Source: Hymenobacter canadensis
GTDB taxonomy: Bacteria; Bacteroidota; Bacteroidia; Cytophagales; Hymenobacteraceae
Length of the DNA stretch: 64,000 nucleotides
Reading direction: 5' to 3'
Assembly: GCF_027359925.1 (NCBI RefSeq)
Contig: NZ_CP114767.1
Location: forward strand, 3,472,001-3,536,000
In this document: in pieces, positions 42,128 to 50,796 of the stretch
Layout: the number at the start of each line of letters is the position of its first letter
How positions within the stretch are numbered: position 1 is the stretch's first letter
Translations under genes and position numbers: made by a program
The notes under the pieces: model-generated
Database searches by the model: none
What the model was told of the DNA's origin: nothing
Seen by the model: the letters and a program-made list of their open reading frames with translations, nothing else

Positions 42128-42835
42128 ATGACCGACCTAACCGACCAAGTAGCCATCGTCACCGGTGCCAGCCGCGGCATTGGCAGAGCCATAGCCCTGC
42201 TGCTGGCCATGCAGGGCGCCAAAGTAGTGTGCGTGGCCCGCTCCGCCGAGGAACTGGAGGAAGTGGCCCACAAAACCCAGGGCCTGGCCGTGCCCGCCGA
42301 CGTATCCGACGCCGACGACGCCCAGCGCGTGGTAGACCAGGCCCTGCGCCACTTCGGCCGCCTCGATATCCTGGTCTGCAATGCCGGCGTGGGCTCGTTT
42401 GGGCTCTTGGAACACTTCGATGCCGCCGAGTGGGACCGGATTTTCGACGTGAACGTGAAAGGCACCTTCCTGCTCTGCAAGGCCGCCGTGCCCCACTTCA
42501 AGTCGCGCCACAAAGGTCACATCGTGGGCATTACGTCCGACGTGGCCCGGCGCACCTTCGAGAACGGCACCGCTTACGGGGCCAGCAAGTTCGCGCAGGA
42601 TGCCGTGCTGGCCAGTTTGCGCAAAGAGGTCCGCTCGCACGGCATCAAGGTCAGCACCATCTTCCCCGGCCTCGTCGATACCTACTTCAACGACTCAGTG
42701 CCGGGCAGCGCCGACGCCGAGAAAACTCACCTCAAGCCCTCCGACGTAGCCCAGGCCGTGCGCTACGTGCTCGAAGCTCCGGCCCACGTGGTCATCGACG
42801 AGCTGATGATTCACCCGCTCACGCAGGAATGGTAG
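42128..42835 (+). CDS. SDR-family oxidoreductase
   Basis: 235 residues. NAD(P)-binding motif TGASRGIG near residue 12, NAG motif LVCNAGVGS, and the catalytic YGASKFA (Tyr-x-x-x-Lys) are all present. A classical short-chain dehydrogenase/reductase; the substrate cannot be inferred. It sits 90 bases after the GH13 gene, but no link with glucan metabolism is evident. Confidence 0.9.
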   Translation: MTDLTDQVAIVTGASRGIGRAIALLLAMQGAKVVCVARSAEELEEVAHKTQGLAVPADVSDADDAQRVVDQALRHFGRLDILVCNAGVGSFGLLEHFDAAEWDRIFDVNVKGTFLLCKAAVPHFKSRHKGHIVGITSDVARRTFENGTAYGASKFAQDAVLASLRKEVRSHGIKVSTIFPGLVDTYFNDSVPGSADAEKTHLKPSDVAQAVRYVLEAPAHVVIDELMIHPLTQEW

Positions 42836-42844
42836 GAAGGGCTC

Positions 42845-42941
42845 TAAGAACGTCATGCCGAGCGGAGCGAAGCATCTCGCCCGAGTAGTAATCAATGCTA
42901 TACCAGCGAGATGCTTCGCTCCGCTCGGCATGACGTTCTTA
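42845..42941. repeat. Inverted repeat between SDR and second GH13 gene
   Basis: Arms 42845-42880 and 42906-42941 are close to perfect complements (AAGAACGTCATGCCGAGCGG...GAAGCATCTCGC and inverse). Read in frame, the right arm gives a false N-terminal extension (MLRSARHDVLN...) to the downstream gene. Confidence 0.87.
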
Positions 42942-42970
42942 ATTACCCAATCACCTATCTTACGCGGTAT

Positions 42971-44815
42971 ATGAAGAAAATCCTTCTCCCGGCTGCGGCG
43001 GCTGCATTTGCTTTGGCTGCTTTCACTCTTCCTTTCTCGCCTAGCTCTACTCCTGTGTCTGACTCCGTTTCCCTGGCGGACCCCAACACGACCGATGAGG
43101 TTCCCCAGGATAATAAAATCGTCATCTATCAGCTGATGACGCGCCTGTTTGGCAACAAAACCGCCCTCAACAAACCCTACGGCACGGCCCAGGAGAATGG
43201 CGTGGGCAAGTTCAACGACATCACCGACAAGGCGCTCCAGGAAATCAAGAAGATGGGCGTCAGCCACGTCTGGTACACCGGCGTGATTGAGCACGCCACC
43301 ATGACCGACTTCACCAAGGCCGGCGGCCCCGGCCCCGACGATGCCGACGTGGTGAAGGGCCGCGCCGGCTCGCCCTACGCCATCAAGGACTACTACGATG
43401 TGGCTCCGGACCTGGCCGTGAACGTGAAAACGCGCATGCTGGAGTACGACGCCCTCATCAAGCGTACGCACGCCAACGGCCTGAAGGTGCTCATGGACTT
43501 CATCCCGAACCACGTGGCCCGCAGCTACAAGTCGGACGGGAAGCCGGTGGGCGTGGTGGACCTGGGCGCCGTGGACGACAAAACCAAGGCCTTCGCACCC
43601 AACAACAACTTCTACTACCTGCCCGGCCAGCCGCTGGTGGTGCCCAAAGCCGGCAACCCGCTGGGCGCGGCCCTGGGCCCGAAGGAAGACGGCAAGTTCC
43701 TGGAAAACCCCGCCAAAGCCACCGGCAACGACGTATTCTCGGCCGCTCCGAAGGTAGACGACTGGTACGAAACCGTGAAGCTCAACTACGGCGTGGACTA
43801 CCAGAACGGCCGCAAGCTGTACCTGCAGCCCGTGCCCGACACCTGGAAGAAGATGCGCGACATCCTGATCTTCTGGGCCCAGAAAGATGTGGACGGCTTC
43901 CGCTGCGACATGGCCGAGATGGTGCCCGTGGAGTTCTGGACCTGGGTGATTCCGGAGGTGAAAAAGGTGAAGCCCGACATCATCTTCATTGCCGAAGCCT
44001 ACACGCCCAAGGAATACAAAACCTACCTCGACAAGGGCCAGTTCGACTTCCTCTACGACAAAGTAGGCCTCTACGACGGCCTGCGCCGCCTCATGACCGG
44101 CAACGGCACCACCGACGACATCACGAAGGTGTGGAGCGAGGAAAGCCGCGGCTTCTCGTCGAAGATGCTGCGCTTCCTGGAAAACCACGACGAGCAGCGC
44201 ATTGCCTCCAAGGACTTCGCCACCGACCCGCGCACCGCCATTCCGGCCATGACCGTGTCGGCCACGCTGGCCTCGGGCCCGGTGATGCTCTACTCGGGGC
44301 AGGAGGTGGGCGAGCCGGCCCTGAAGTCGGAAGGCTTCTCGGGCGAGGACGGCCGCACGACCATCTTCGACTACTGGGGCGTGCCGGAGCACCAGAAATG
44401 GATGAACGGCGGCAAGTTCGACGGCGGCAAGCTCGACGACAGCCAGAAGCAGCTGCGCGACTTCTACAGCCGCCTGCTCAACCTGGCCAGCTCCAGCGAG
44501 GCCATCCGGAAGGGCAAGTTCTACGAGCTGCAGGATGCCAACAACCTAGGCAAAAACTACGACCAGAAGAACGTCTACAGCTACCTGCGCTACACCGACA
44601 CCCAGCGCCTGCTGATCGTGGTGAACTTCAGCCGCGACAAGACGATGACGCCCACCATTGAGATTCCGCGCGAGGTGCGCCAGCGCATGGGCCTCAACCC
44701 CGACATCTTCTGCACCTACACCGACCTGCTCAACAACACGCCGCCCACCGACTTCCTCAACCTCACAATGCCCCCGCTGAGCGCCTACGTGTTCGAAATC
44801 AAGCCTAAAAAGTGA
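42971..44815 (+). CDS. Exported alpha-amylase family GH13 enzyme
   Basis: 614 residues from the ATG at 42971, whose first residues are a signal peptide (KKILLPAAAAAFALAAFTLP). GH13 regions: I VLMDFIPNHVARSY, II DVDGFRCDMAEMVP (nucleophile Asp), III IIFIAEAYTP (acid/base Glu), IV FLENHDEQR. No lipobox, so it is probably periplasmic. It differs from the SusA-like enzyme and lacks the starch-binding modules of SusG, so the substrate is probably short alpha-glucans. The earlier ATG at 42911 lies in the inverted repeat and is rejected. Confidence 0.9.
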   Translation: MKKILLPAAAAAFALAAFTLPFSPSSTPVSDSVSLADPNTTDEVPQDNKIVIYQLMTRLFGNKTALNKPYGTAQENGVGKFNDITDKALQEIKKMGVSHVWYTGVIEHATMTDFTKAGGPGPDDADVVKGRAGSPYAIKDYYDVAPDLAVNVKTRMLEYDALIKRTHANGLKVLMDFIPNHVARSYKSDGKPVGVVDLGAVDDKTKAFAPNNNFYYLPGQPLVVPKAGNPLGAALGPKEDGKFLENPAKATGNDVFSAAPKVDDWYETVKLNYGVDYQNGRKLYLQPVPDTWKKMRDILIFWAQKDVDGFRCDMAEMVPVEFWTWVIPEVKKVKPDIIFIAEAYTPKEYKTYLDKGQFDFLYDKVGLYDGLRRLMTGNGTTDDITKVWSEESRGFSSKMLRFLENHDEQRIASKDFATDPRTAIPAMTVSATLASGPVMLYSGQEVGEPALKSEGFSGEDGRTTIFDYWGVPEHQKWMNGGKFDGGKLDDSQKQLRDFYSRLLNLASSSEAIRKGKFYELQDANNLGKNYDQKNVYSYLRYTDTQRLLIVVNFSRDKTMTPTIEIPREVRQRMGLNPDIFCTYTDLLNNTPPTDFLNLTMPPLSAYVFEIKPKK

Positions 44816-44823
44816 TGAGGTAA

Positions 44824-44986
44824 GAACGTCATGCTGAGCTTGCCGAAGCATCTCGCTAGAAGCTAACTGTCATTCCGAACATGTGGCGCATCAAGCCAGG
44901 GATGAGGAATCTCGCCAGTGTGGTAACTGATTATGCCACACTGGCGAGATGCTTCGGCTACGCCTCTGCATAACGTTCTTACCTCC
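44824..44986. repeat. Composite inverted repeat before the MFS gene
   Basis: An outer pair (about 44824-44857 and 44943-44984; AACGTCATGCTGAGC...GAAGCATCTCGC and diverged inverse) surrounds an inner stem (TCTCGCCAGTGTG...CACACTGGCGAGA, near 44911-44950). A different copy of the same family as at 42.9 kb, apparently with another element inserted. Confidence 0.75.
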
Positions 44987-45027
44987 TTCACTATCCTCTC
45001 CAAAAAACTCCCCCAATTCATTCCCCA

Positions 45028-46440
45028 ATGGCAACCAATGTAGCGGCTGCGCCGAGCATTTCCCGCGAAAAACCCCGCCTGAGCTTCTGGCAAATCTGGA
45101 ACATGAGCTTCGGCTTCCTGGGCATTCAATTCGGCTTTGCGCTGCAGAATGCCAACGTCAGCCGCATTTTTGAAACCCTGGGTGGTACCGAAATAGCCCT
45201 GTACTGGCTGGCGGCCCCGCTCACGGGCATGCTCGTGCAGCCCATCATCGGCTACATGTCGGACCGGACGTGGAGTGTGAAGTGGGGACGGCGGCGGCCG
45301 TTTTTCCTGGTGGGCGCCATTCTGGCTTCGTTCTCCCTGCTGACGATGCCCAACGTGTCGGCGCTGTGGATGGCTGTAGGCATGCTCTGGATTATGGACT
45401 CCAGCATCAACATCAGCATGGAACCGTTCCGGGCCCTGGTCGGCGACTTGCTGCCGTCGGAGCAGCGCACCACGGGCTTTGCCGCCCAGACCTTCTTTAT
45501 CGGGGTAGGCGCGGTGGTAGCGTCGTCGTTGCCGTGGATGTTCACCAACTGGTTCGGTATTGCCAACACGGCCCCGGCCGGCCAGATTCCGCCGTCGGTG
45601 AAGTACGCATTCTACATCGGGGGCGTCATTTTCTTTCTGGCTGTGCTCTGGACGGTGATGAACACCAAAGAGTATCCGCCCGAAAACATGGCGGAGTTTG
45701 AGGAAGAGAAGCGGCGCACGGCCGGCTTCTGGAACGGCATCCGCGAGTCGTTTAGCGGCATCTTCCACATGCCCAAAACCATGGCCCAGCTGGCCATCGT
45801 GCAGTTCTTCTCGTGGCTGGCGCTGTTTTCGATGTGGATTTACACTACTCCAGCCGTCACGAGCCACATTTACCACACCACTGACGCCACCTCCAAAATC
45901 TACAACGAGGGCGCCGACTGGGTGGGCATCTGTTTCGCCGTGTACAACGGCGTATCGGCTATTGCGGCGCTGCTGCTGCCGGCCATTGCCCGCGCTACCA
46001 GCCGCCGCGTCACGCACATGCTGTGCCTGATAGCCGGCGGGCTGGGTTTGATTTCGATTTACTTCATCCAGGACCCCAAGATGCTGCTGCTCTCGATGGT
46101 GGGCGTGGGCATTGCCTGGGCATCTATCCTGAGCGTGCCCTACGCCATGCTGGCCGGCGCGCTACCCGCCAACAAAATGGGCTACTACATGGGCGTGTTC
46201 AACTTCTTCATTGTGATTCCACAGGTGGTGGCAGGTCTGATTCTGGGCTTCTTCACCAAGTCGGTGTTCGGCGGCGAATCGGTGTACACGCTGGTACTGG
46301 GCGGCGTTTCCATGGTCATCTCGGGCCTGCTCACGCTGCGCGTGCAGGACGCCGACGACATCCGGCTGACGGCCAGCTCTACCGACGCCCCCGTCAGCCC
46401 CGCCTACGACGCGCCGGCGCAGACCGACCCGCGCGTTTAA
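45028..46440 (+). CDS. MFS sugar transporter (SLC45/GPH-type)
   Basis: 470 residues with about twelve membrane helices. The loop after helix 2 reads GYMSDRTWSVKWGRRRPFFLVGA, the D-R/K-x-GRRRPF pattern typical of SLC45-like sucrose/maltose carriers. Starts MATNVAAAPSISREKP without a signal peptide. It follows two exported GH13 enzymes on the same strand, so uptake of maltose or short maltodextrins is likely. Its presence, with no SusC/SusD genes, points to import across the inner membrane after periplasmic digestion. Confidence 0.88.
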   Translation: MATNVAAAPSISREKPRLSFWQIWNMSFGFLGIQFGFALQNANVSRIFETLGGTEIALYWLAAPLTGMLVQPIIGYMSDRTWSVKWGRRRPFFLVGAILASFSLLTMPNVSALWMAVGMLWIMDSSINISMEPFRALVGDLLPSEQRTTGFAAQTFFIGVGAVVASSLPWMFTNWFGIANTAPAGQIPPSVKYAFYIGGVIFFLAVLWTVMNTKEYPPENMAEFEEEKRRTAGFWNGIRESFSGIFHMPKTMAQLAIVQFFSWLALFSMWIYTTPAVTSHIYHTTDATSKIYNEGADWVGICFAVYNGVSAIAALLLPAIARATSRRVTHMLCLIAGGLGLISIYFIQDPKMLLLSMVGVGIAWASILSVPYAMLAGALPANKMGYYMGVFNFFIVIPQVVAGLILGFFTKSVFGGESVYTLVLGGVSMVISGLLTLRVQDADDIRLTASSTDAPVSPAYDAPAQTDPRV

Positions 46441-46454
46441 GGGAATCTGCCCAT

Positions 46455-46497
46455 AACAAAAAGCCCCGTCTGACTCTTCAGGCGGGGCTTTTTGTTG
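46455..46497. terminator. Bidirectional terminator after the transporter gene
   Basis: AACAAAAAGCCCCG...CGGGGCTTTTTGTT: stem with A and T runs, between the transporter gene and the convergent small gene. Confidence 0.9.
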
Positions 46498-46549
46498 TGC
46501 TTCAGGGTTATGTCATGACAGACAGCGCTGCCTTATGCAAAGTCTGGGA

Positions 46550-46957
46550 TTAGCGGGCCTGCAGCCATGCCTGGGCGGTTTGTTCTTCGGTGAAGGCGCG
46601 CACGGCTACCGTGTCCAGCGCGTCGGTGGCCATTTCGTCGGCCAGGCGCTCGTTGAGCAGCTCGGCGTGGTAGGGGGCCACGAGGTAGGCCAGGCGGGGC
46701 CGGGTGCCGGGCAGCGCGGCCGCCAGCGAGGCCCGGAAGTTGTGCATCAGCCACCGGAAGTCGGCGGCGTCGGCCAGGCCGCGGCTGCGCAGATCAATCA
46801 GCCAGCGGGTCACTTTCTCCTGTTCAGCCTGCTTCAGGGCCAGGGCGTAGCCGTCGCGGTGCTCGGCGGAGGTAGCCGGCCGCGTCCAGCGCAACACCAA
46901 CTGGCCCAGATCAGGACGGTGGGTGAGAAGCAGGTAATCGAGGTTGGCAATGAGCAT
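46550..46957 (-). CDS. Small STAS-like protein of unknown function
   Basis: 135 residues from the ATG at 46957. The alternating beta/alpha pattern (LDYLLLTHRPDLGQLVLRW, then VTRWLIDLRSRGL, then RPRLAYLVAPYHAELL) resembles STAS/SpoIIAA-like proteins of Bacteroidota. No enzymatic motif. An exact promoter box on the minus strand (46979-46986) about 22 bases upstream supports this start over the longer frame. Confidence 0.75.
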   Translation of the reverse strand: MLIANLDYLLLTHRPDLGQLVLRWTRPATSAEHRDGYALALKQAEQEKVTRWLIDLRSRGLADAADFRWLMHNFRASLAAALPGTRPRLAYLVAPYHAELLNERLADEMATDALDTVAVRAFTEEQTAQAWLQAR

Positions 46958-46978
46958 AGGGTGGGGGAGAAAGAACCA

Positions 46979-46986
46979 CAAAGGTA
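46979..46986 (-). promoter_or_regulatory. Promoter -7 box of the STAS-like gene
   Basis: TACCTTTG on the minus strand, with GTTTG about 18 bases upstream (near 47001-47005) as -33 element. It places the transcript start about 15 bases before the ATG. Confidence 0.6.
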
Positions 46987-47245
46987 CGCAGTGCAAAGCC
47001 CAAACGTATAGCGCTACGATGAATAGTGCGTGAAGCGCTGGCAGATTTTCAGGCTCCGCCGGCCGTAGGAGCAGCTCCTGCAACAGGACGTTGCATCGGT
47101 CCGGCCTTTTTCCGGTTCACTGGCCGGGGCTTTCGGCCACAGGTGGCCGCTGCCGGTGGCTGGCATGGTGGCCCATGCAGCCCCGGCGTTGCGCGGCAGT
47201 CTATTGCGCGTATTTTCACGCATCCATTTACCTATTCCCTCCCCC

Positions 47246-50200
47246 ATGACCTTTAAACCGCTTTGGCTGCTGAGCCTGGGCCTGGCCCTGACCGCACAAC
47301 CAGTGGCTGCCCAGCAAAAAGCTGCGGCCAAACCTGCTGCAGCCTCGGCCACCGGCACCCGCCTCGTGGAGAAAGTGACCCGCAAGGGCTCCGAGCTGGT
47401 GATTCCGTACGAGAAGTACGTGCTGCCCAACGGCCTCACGCTGCTCATCCACGAAGACCACTCCGATCCGCTGGCCCATATCGACGTGACCTACCACGTA
47501 GGCTCGGCCCGCGAAACGATTGGCAAGTCGGGCTTTGCCCACTTCTTCGAGCACATGATGTTCCAGGGCTCCGACCACGTAGCCGACGAGCAGCACTTCA
47601 AGCTTGTGACGTCGTCGGGCGGCACGCTGAATGGCACCACCAACCGCGACCGGACCAACTACTTTGAAACCGTGCCCAGCAATCAGCTGGAAACCGCGCT
47701 GTGGCTGGAATCGGACCGCATGGGCTTCCTGCTGGACGCCGTAACGCAGCAGAAGTTTGAGGTGCAGCGCTCCACCGTGAAAAACGAGCGGGGCCAGAAC
47801 TACGACAACCGCCCTTACGGCCTGGCCAGCGAGAATATCGCCAAAACCCTGTATCCGTACGGCCACCCCTATAGCTGGCTCACCATCGGCTACCTCGAAG
47901 ACCTGGACCGTTCCAACGTGGACGACCTGAAGAACTTCTTCCTGCGCTGGTACGGCCCCAACAACGCTACCGTAACGGTGGGCGGCGACGTGAAGCCGGC
48001 CGAAGTGGTGAAGCTGGTGGAGAAGTACTTCGGCAGCATCAACCGCGGCCCGGCCGTGCAGAACATGAAGCTGCCCGAGCCCGTGCTGACCCAGGACCGC
48101 TACGTGAGCTACCAGGACAACGTACGCTTCCCGATGCTGCAGATGGTGTTCCCGACAGTGCCCCAATACCACCCCGACGAGGTGGCCCTGGACGCCCTGG
48201 CCGACATCATCGGGGGCGGCAAAACGTCGTTGCTCTACAAGAACCTGATCAAGACCCAGAAGGCCGTGCAGACGCAGGCCTACCACCCCAGCTCCGAGCT
48301 GGCTGGCGAGTTCACCATCGTGGCCCTGAGCCTGCCCGGCAAAGGCCTCGACAGCACCGAAGCGGTGGTGCGCAAAACCCTGGCCGAGTTTGAGAAGCGC
48401 GGTGTCAGCGACGACGACGTGGCCCGCTTCAAGGCCACGCGCGAGGCCAGCGTGGTAAACGGCCTGGCCAGCGTGAGCGGCAAGGTGAGCCAGCTGGCCG
48501 CCTACCAGACCTACGTAGGCAACCCCAACCGCCTGCCCCAGGAGCTGCAGCGCATCCGCAGCCTCACCAAAGCCGACGTGCAGCGCGTGTACAACCAGTA
48601 TCTGAAGGGCAAGAAAGCCGTGGTGCTGAGCGTGGTGCCGAAAGGCAGCAACGCCCTGGTAGCCAAGGCCGACAACTTCACGGCCAGCAAGGACGGCTAC
48701 AAAGCCCCCGCTACCGATGAGTACGCCAACCTGAAGTACACCAAGGCCACCGACAACTTCGACCGGGCCACGCAGCCGAAGGGCGGCGCCAACCCCGTAG
48801 TGCAGGTGCCGGCCGTATGGCGCACCGATTTCGACAACGGCCTGCGCATCATCGGCAACCGCAACGCCGAGATTCCGACCGTGACCATGCTGCTCAACAT
48901 CAGCGGCGGCCACCGCCTGGAGCAGCAGAACCCCAATAAGGCCGGCATTGCCTCGCTAACGGCTTCTATGCTGGAAGAAGGCACCCAGAAGTACACCGGC
49001 GAGCAGTTTGCCGGCGCCCTGGAGAAGCTGGGCAGCGACGTGCAGACCTACGCCGGCGACGACAACACGACCGTCGTAATCCGCAGCCTCACCAAAAACC
49101 TGCCTGCCACGCTGGCGCTGGTAGAGGAAATGCTGCTGCATCCGCGCTTCGACCAGGCTGATTTCGACCGCCTCAAGAAGCAGACGCTGGAAGGCATTGC
49201 CAACCAGAGCACGCAGCCCGTGGCCATTGCCAACAACACCTACGCCCGCCTGCTCTACGGCCCCGGCAGCGTGATGAGCGTACCGACCTCGGGCTCGACT
49301 ACAACCGTGCAGGGCATCACCCTGGACGAGGTGAAGCAGTTCTATCAGCAGAACTACGCGCCCAACGTGAGCTACCTGACGGTGGTAGGCGACGTGGACC
49401 AGAAGGACGTGCTGCCGCGCCTGGGCTTCCTGAAAACCTGGGGCCGCAAGGCCGTAGCCGCGCCGGCCAGCCCCACCGCCGAGCAGCCCGACAAGACGCG
49501 TATCTACTTCGTGAACAAGGACGGCGCCGCGCAGTCGGAAATCCGGGTGGGCTACCTCACGCCGCTGACGTATGACGCCACCGGCGACTACTACCGCGCC
49601 TACCTGGCCAACTACATCCTGGGCGGCGCCTTCAACTCGCGCATCAACCTGAACCTGCGCGAAGACAAAGGCTACACCTACGGCGCCCGCTCGGGCTTCC
49701 AGGGCAGCCGCTTCGTGGGCCCCTACACGGCCCAGGCCGGCGTGCGCGCCGATGCCACGGCGGCTTCGGTAAAGGAGTTCGTGAAGGAAATCAAGAACTA
49801 CCGCGACGGCGCCACCGACGAGGAGCTGCAGTTCCTGCAGGCCTCGGTGGGCCAGAGCGACGCCCTCAAGTATGAAACCGGCCAGCAGAAAGCCGCCTTC
49901 CTGGGCCGCCTGCTGGAGTACGACCTGCCCACCAACTACGTGAGCAAGCAGAGCGAAATCCTGAAGGCCCTGAAGAAGGAAGACCTGCAGGCCAGCGCCC
50001 AGAAGTACCTGCCCATCGACCAGATGTACATCGTGGTAGTCGGCGACCGGGCCAAGGCTTTCCCGGGCCTCTCGGAGCTGGGCTACGAAGTGGTGGAGCT
50101 GGACCTGAACGGCAGCCGCGTGGCGGCGCCTGCAGCCCCGGCCGCTCCGGCCGCCGCGGCACCCGTAACCGGTGCGCCTGCGCCTGCTGGCGAGAAGGTG

Positions 50201-50284
50201 AAAATGGTGAAGAAAGACAAAGAGGGCAAAGAGAAGCGCAAGCAGAAAACCAACGCCGACGGCACCGCCGGCAAAGGCGAATAG
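47246..50284 (+). CDS. M16-family zinc peptidase (insulinase type), exported
   Basis: 1012 residues from the ATG at 47246. Signal peptide (LWLLSLGLALTAQPVAAQ). The first M16 domain has the inverted zinc motif FAHFFEHMMFQGS (HxxEH) and the downstream Glu region (FEVQRSTVKNERGQNYDN). A second, inactive M16 half follows from about residue 530 (FDNGLRIIGNRNAEIPTV). The tail is Ala/Pro- and Lys-rich. Periplasmic peptide degradation is probable. The upstream in-frame ATG at 47156 is rejected because the signal peptide starts here. Confidence 0.92.
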   Translation: MTFKPLWLLSLGLALTAQPVAAQQKAAAKPAAASATGTRLVEKVTRKGSELVIPYEKYVLPNGLTLLIHEDHSDPLAHIDVTYHVGSARETIGKSGFAHFFEHMMFQGSDHVADEQHFKLVTSSGGTLNGTTNRDRTNYFETVPSNQLETALWLESDRMGFLLDAVTQQKFEVQRSTVKNERGQNYDNRPYGLASENIAKTLYPYGHPYSWLTIGYLEDLDRSNVDDLKNFFLRWYGPNNATVTVGGDVKPAEVVKLVEKYFGSINRGPAVQNMKLPEPVLTQDRYVSYQDNVRFPMLQMVFPTVPQYHPDEVALDALADIIGGGKTSLLYKNLIKTQKAVQTQAYHPSSELAGEFTIVALSLPGKGLDSTEAVVRKTLAEFEKRGVSDDDVARFKATREASVVNGLASVSGKVSQLAAYQTYVGNPNRLPQELQRIRSLTKADVQRVYNQYLKGKKAVVLSVVPKGSNALVAKADNFTASKDGYKAPATDEYANLKYTKATDNFDRATQPKGGANPVVQVPAVWRTDFDNGLRIIGNRNAEIPTVTMLLNISGGHRLEQQNPNKAGIASLTASMLEEGTQKYTGEQFAGALEKLGSDVQTYAGDDNTTVVIRSLTKNLPATLALVEEMLLHPRFDQADFDRLKKQTLEGIANQSTQPVAIANNTYARLLYGPGSVMSVPTSGSTTTVQGITLDEVKQFYQQNYAPNVSYLTVVGDVDQKDVLPRLGFLKTWGRKAVAAPASPTAEQPDKTRIYFVNKDGAAQSEIRVGYLTPLTYDATGDYYRAYLANYILGGAFNSRINLNLREDKGYTYGARSGFQGSRFVGPYTAQAGVRADATAASVKEFVKEIKNYRDGATDEELQFLQASVGQSDALKYETGQQKAAFLGRLLEYDLPTNYVSKQSEILKALKKEDLQASAQKYLPIDQMYIVVVGDRAKAFPGLSELGYEVVELDLNGSRVAAPAAPAAPAAAAPVTGAPAPAGEKVKMVKKDKEGKEKRKQKTNADGTAGKGE

Positions 50285-50303
50285 CGCCTCCTTTTTCCAG
50301 TGT

Positions 50304-50339
50304 AAAAAGCCCGATTCCGGCTGGAATCGGGCTTTTTTT
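50304..50339 (+). terminator. Terminator after the peptidase gene
   Basis: AAAAAGCCCGATTCC and GGAATCGGGCTTTTTTT with a short GGCT loop. Confidence 0.92.
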
Positions 50340-50418
50340 ATTATTTCCTGGCATCGGGAACTTCCCGAAGCGGCAGCGGGTTGACGCGGGCCTGCAGGCC
50401 CTACCTTCGCCAACTTCT

Positions 50419-50637
50419 ATGACCTCGATTTCTCCGCCTAATCATCTGCATACCCTCGACGAGCAGGATGCTGTGCAACAACGCTACCTGCGCCGCATCA
50501 CTCCGATAGTGGGCTATATCGTACTGCTGTTGCTGCTGCTCTATGTGCTGTATAGTAGTCAGGTGCCGTTTCCGGTATCCAAAAGAAAGTCTGTCAAGAA
50601 GCCCTGGTACATCAGCCAGGGCTTTTTTTATGCCTGA
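50419..50637 (+). CDS. Small single-helix membrane protein, 3' end overlapping a terminator
   Basis: 72 residues. An N-terminal polar part, one strongly hydrophobic helix (IVGYIVLLLLLLYVLYS, about residues 30-46) and a short basic tail. A TACCTTCG box (50402-50409) lies about 10 bases before the ATG. The last codons (WYISQGFFYA) overlap the hairpin and T run at 50599-50632, so coding and terminator share sequence. Function unknown. It could be a genuine small protein or a frame that happens to be open. Confidence 0.6.
   Translation: MTSISPPNHLHTLDEQDAVQQRYLRRITPIVGYIVLLLLLLYVLYSSQVPFPVSKRKSVKKPWYISQGFFYA
50599..50632 (+). terminator. Terminator inside the end of the small gene
   Basis: AAGCCCTGG-TACATCAG-CCAGGGCTTTTTTT: a 9-bp stem and T run overlapping the final codons of the small membrane protein gene. 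Confidence 0.8.
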
Positions 50638-50796
50638 TGCTGCCTGCCGGTCCGACGGCTACCGCCTTCCGACCGAGACGTGTGGGCCACTGCTTCCGGA
50701 ACCGGCTCGCACCAAACCCGGTTGTATCGCCGGTGGGCGTGCAGCCCACGCCGCTTAATCGTATCTTTCCCCGGAGGCCATTAGCGGCCGTTGGAT

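Noticed and set aside
42911..42970. ATG at 42911 as start of the second GH13 enzyme
   Set aside because: It lies in a repeat arm; the later ATG is followed immediately by a clean signal peptide.
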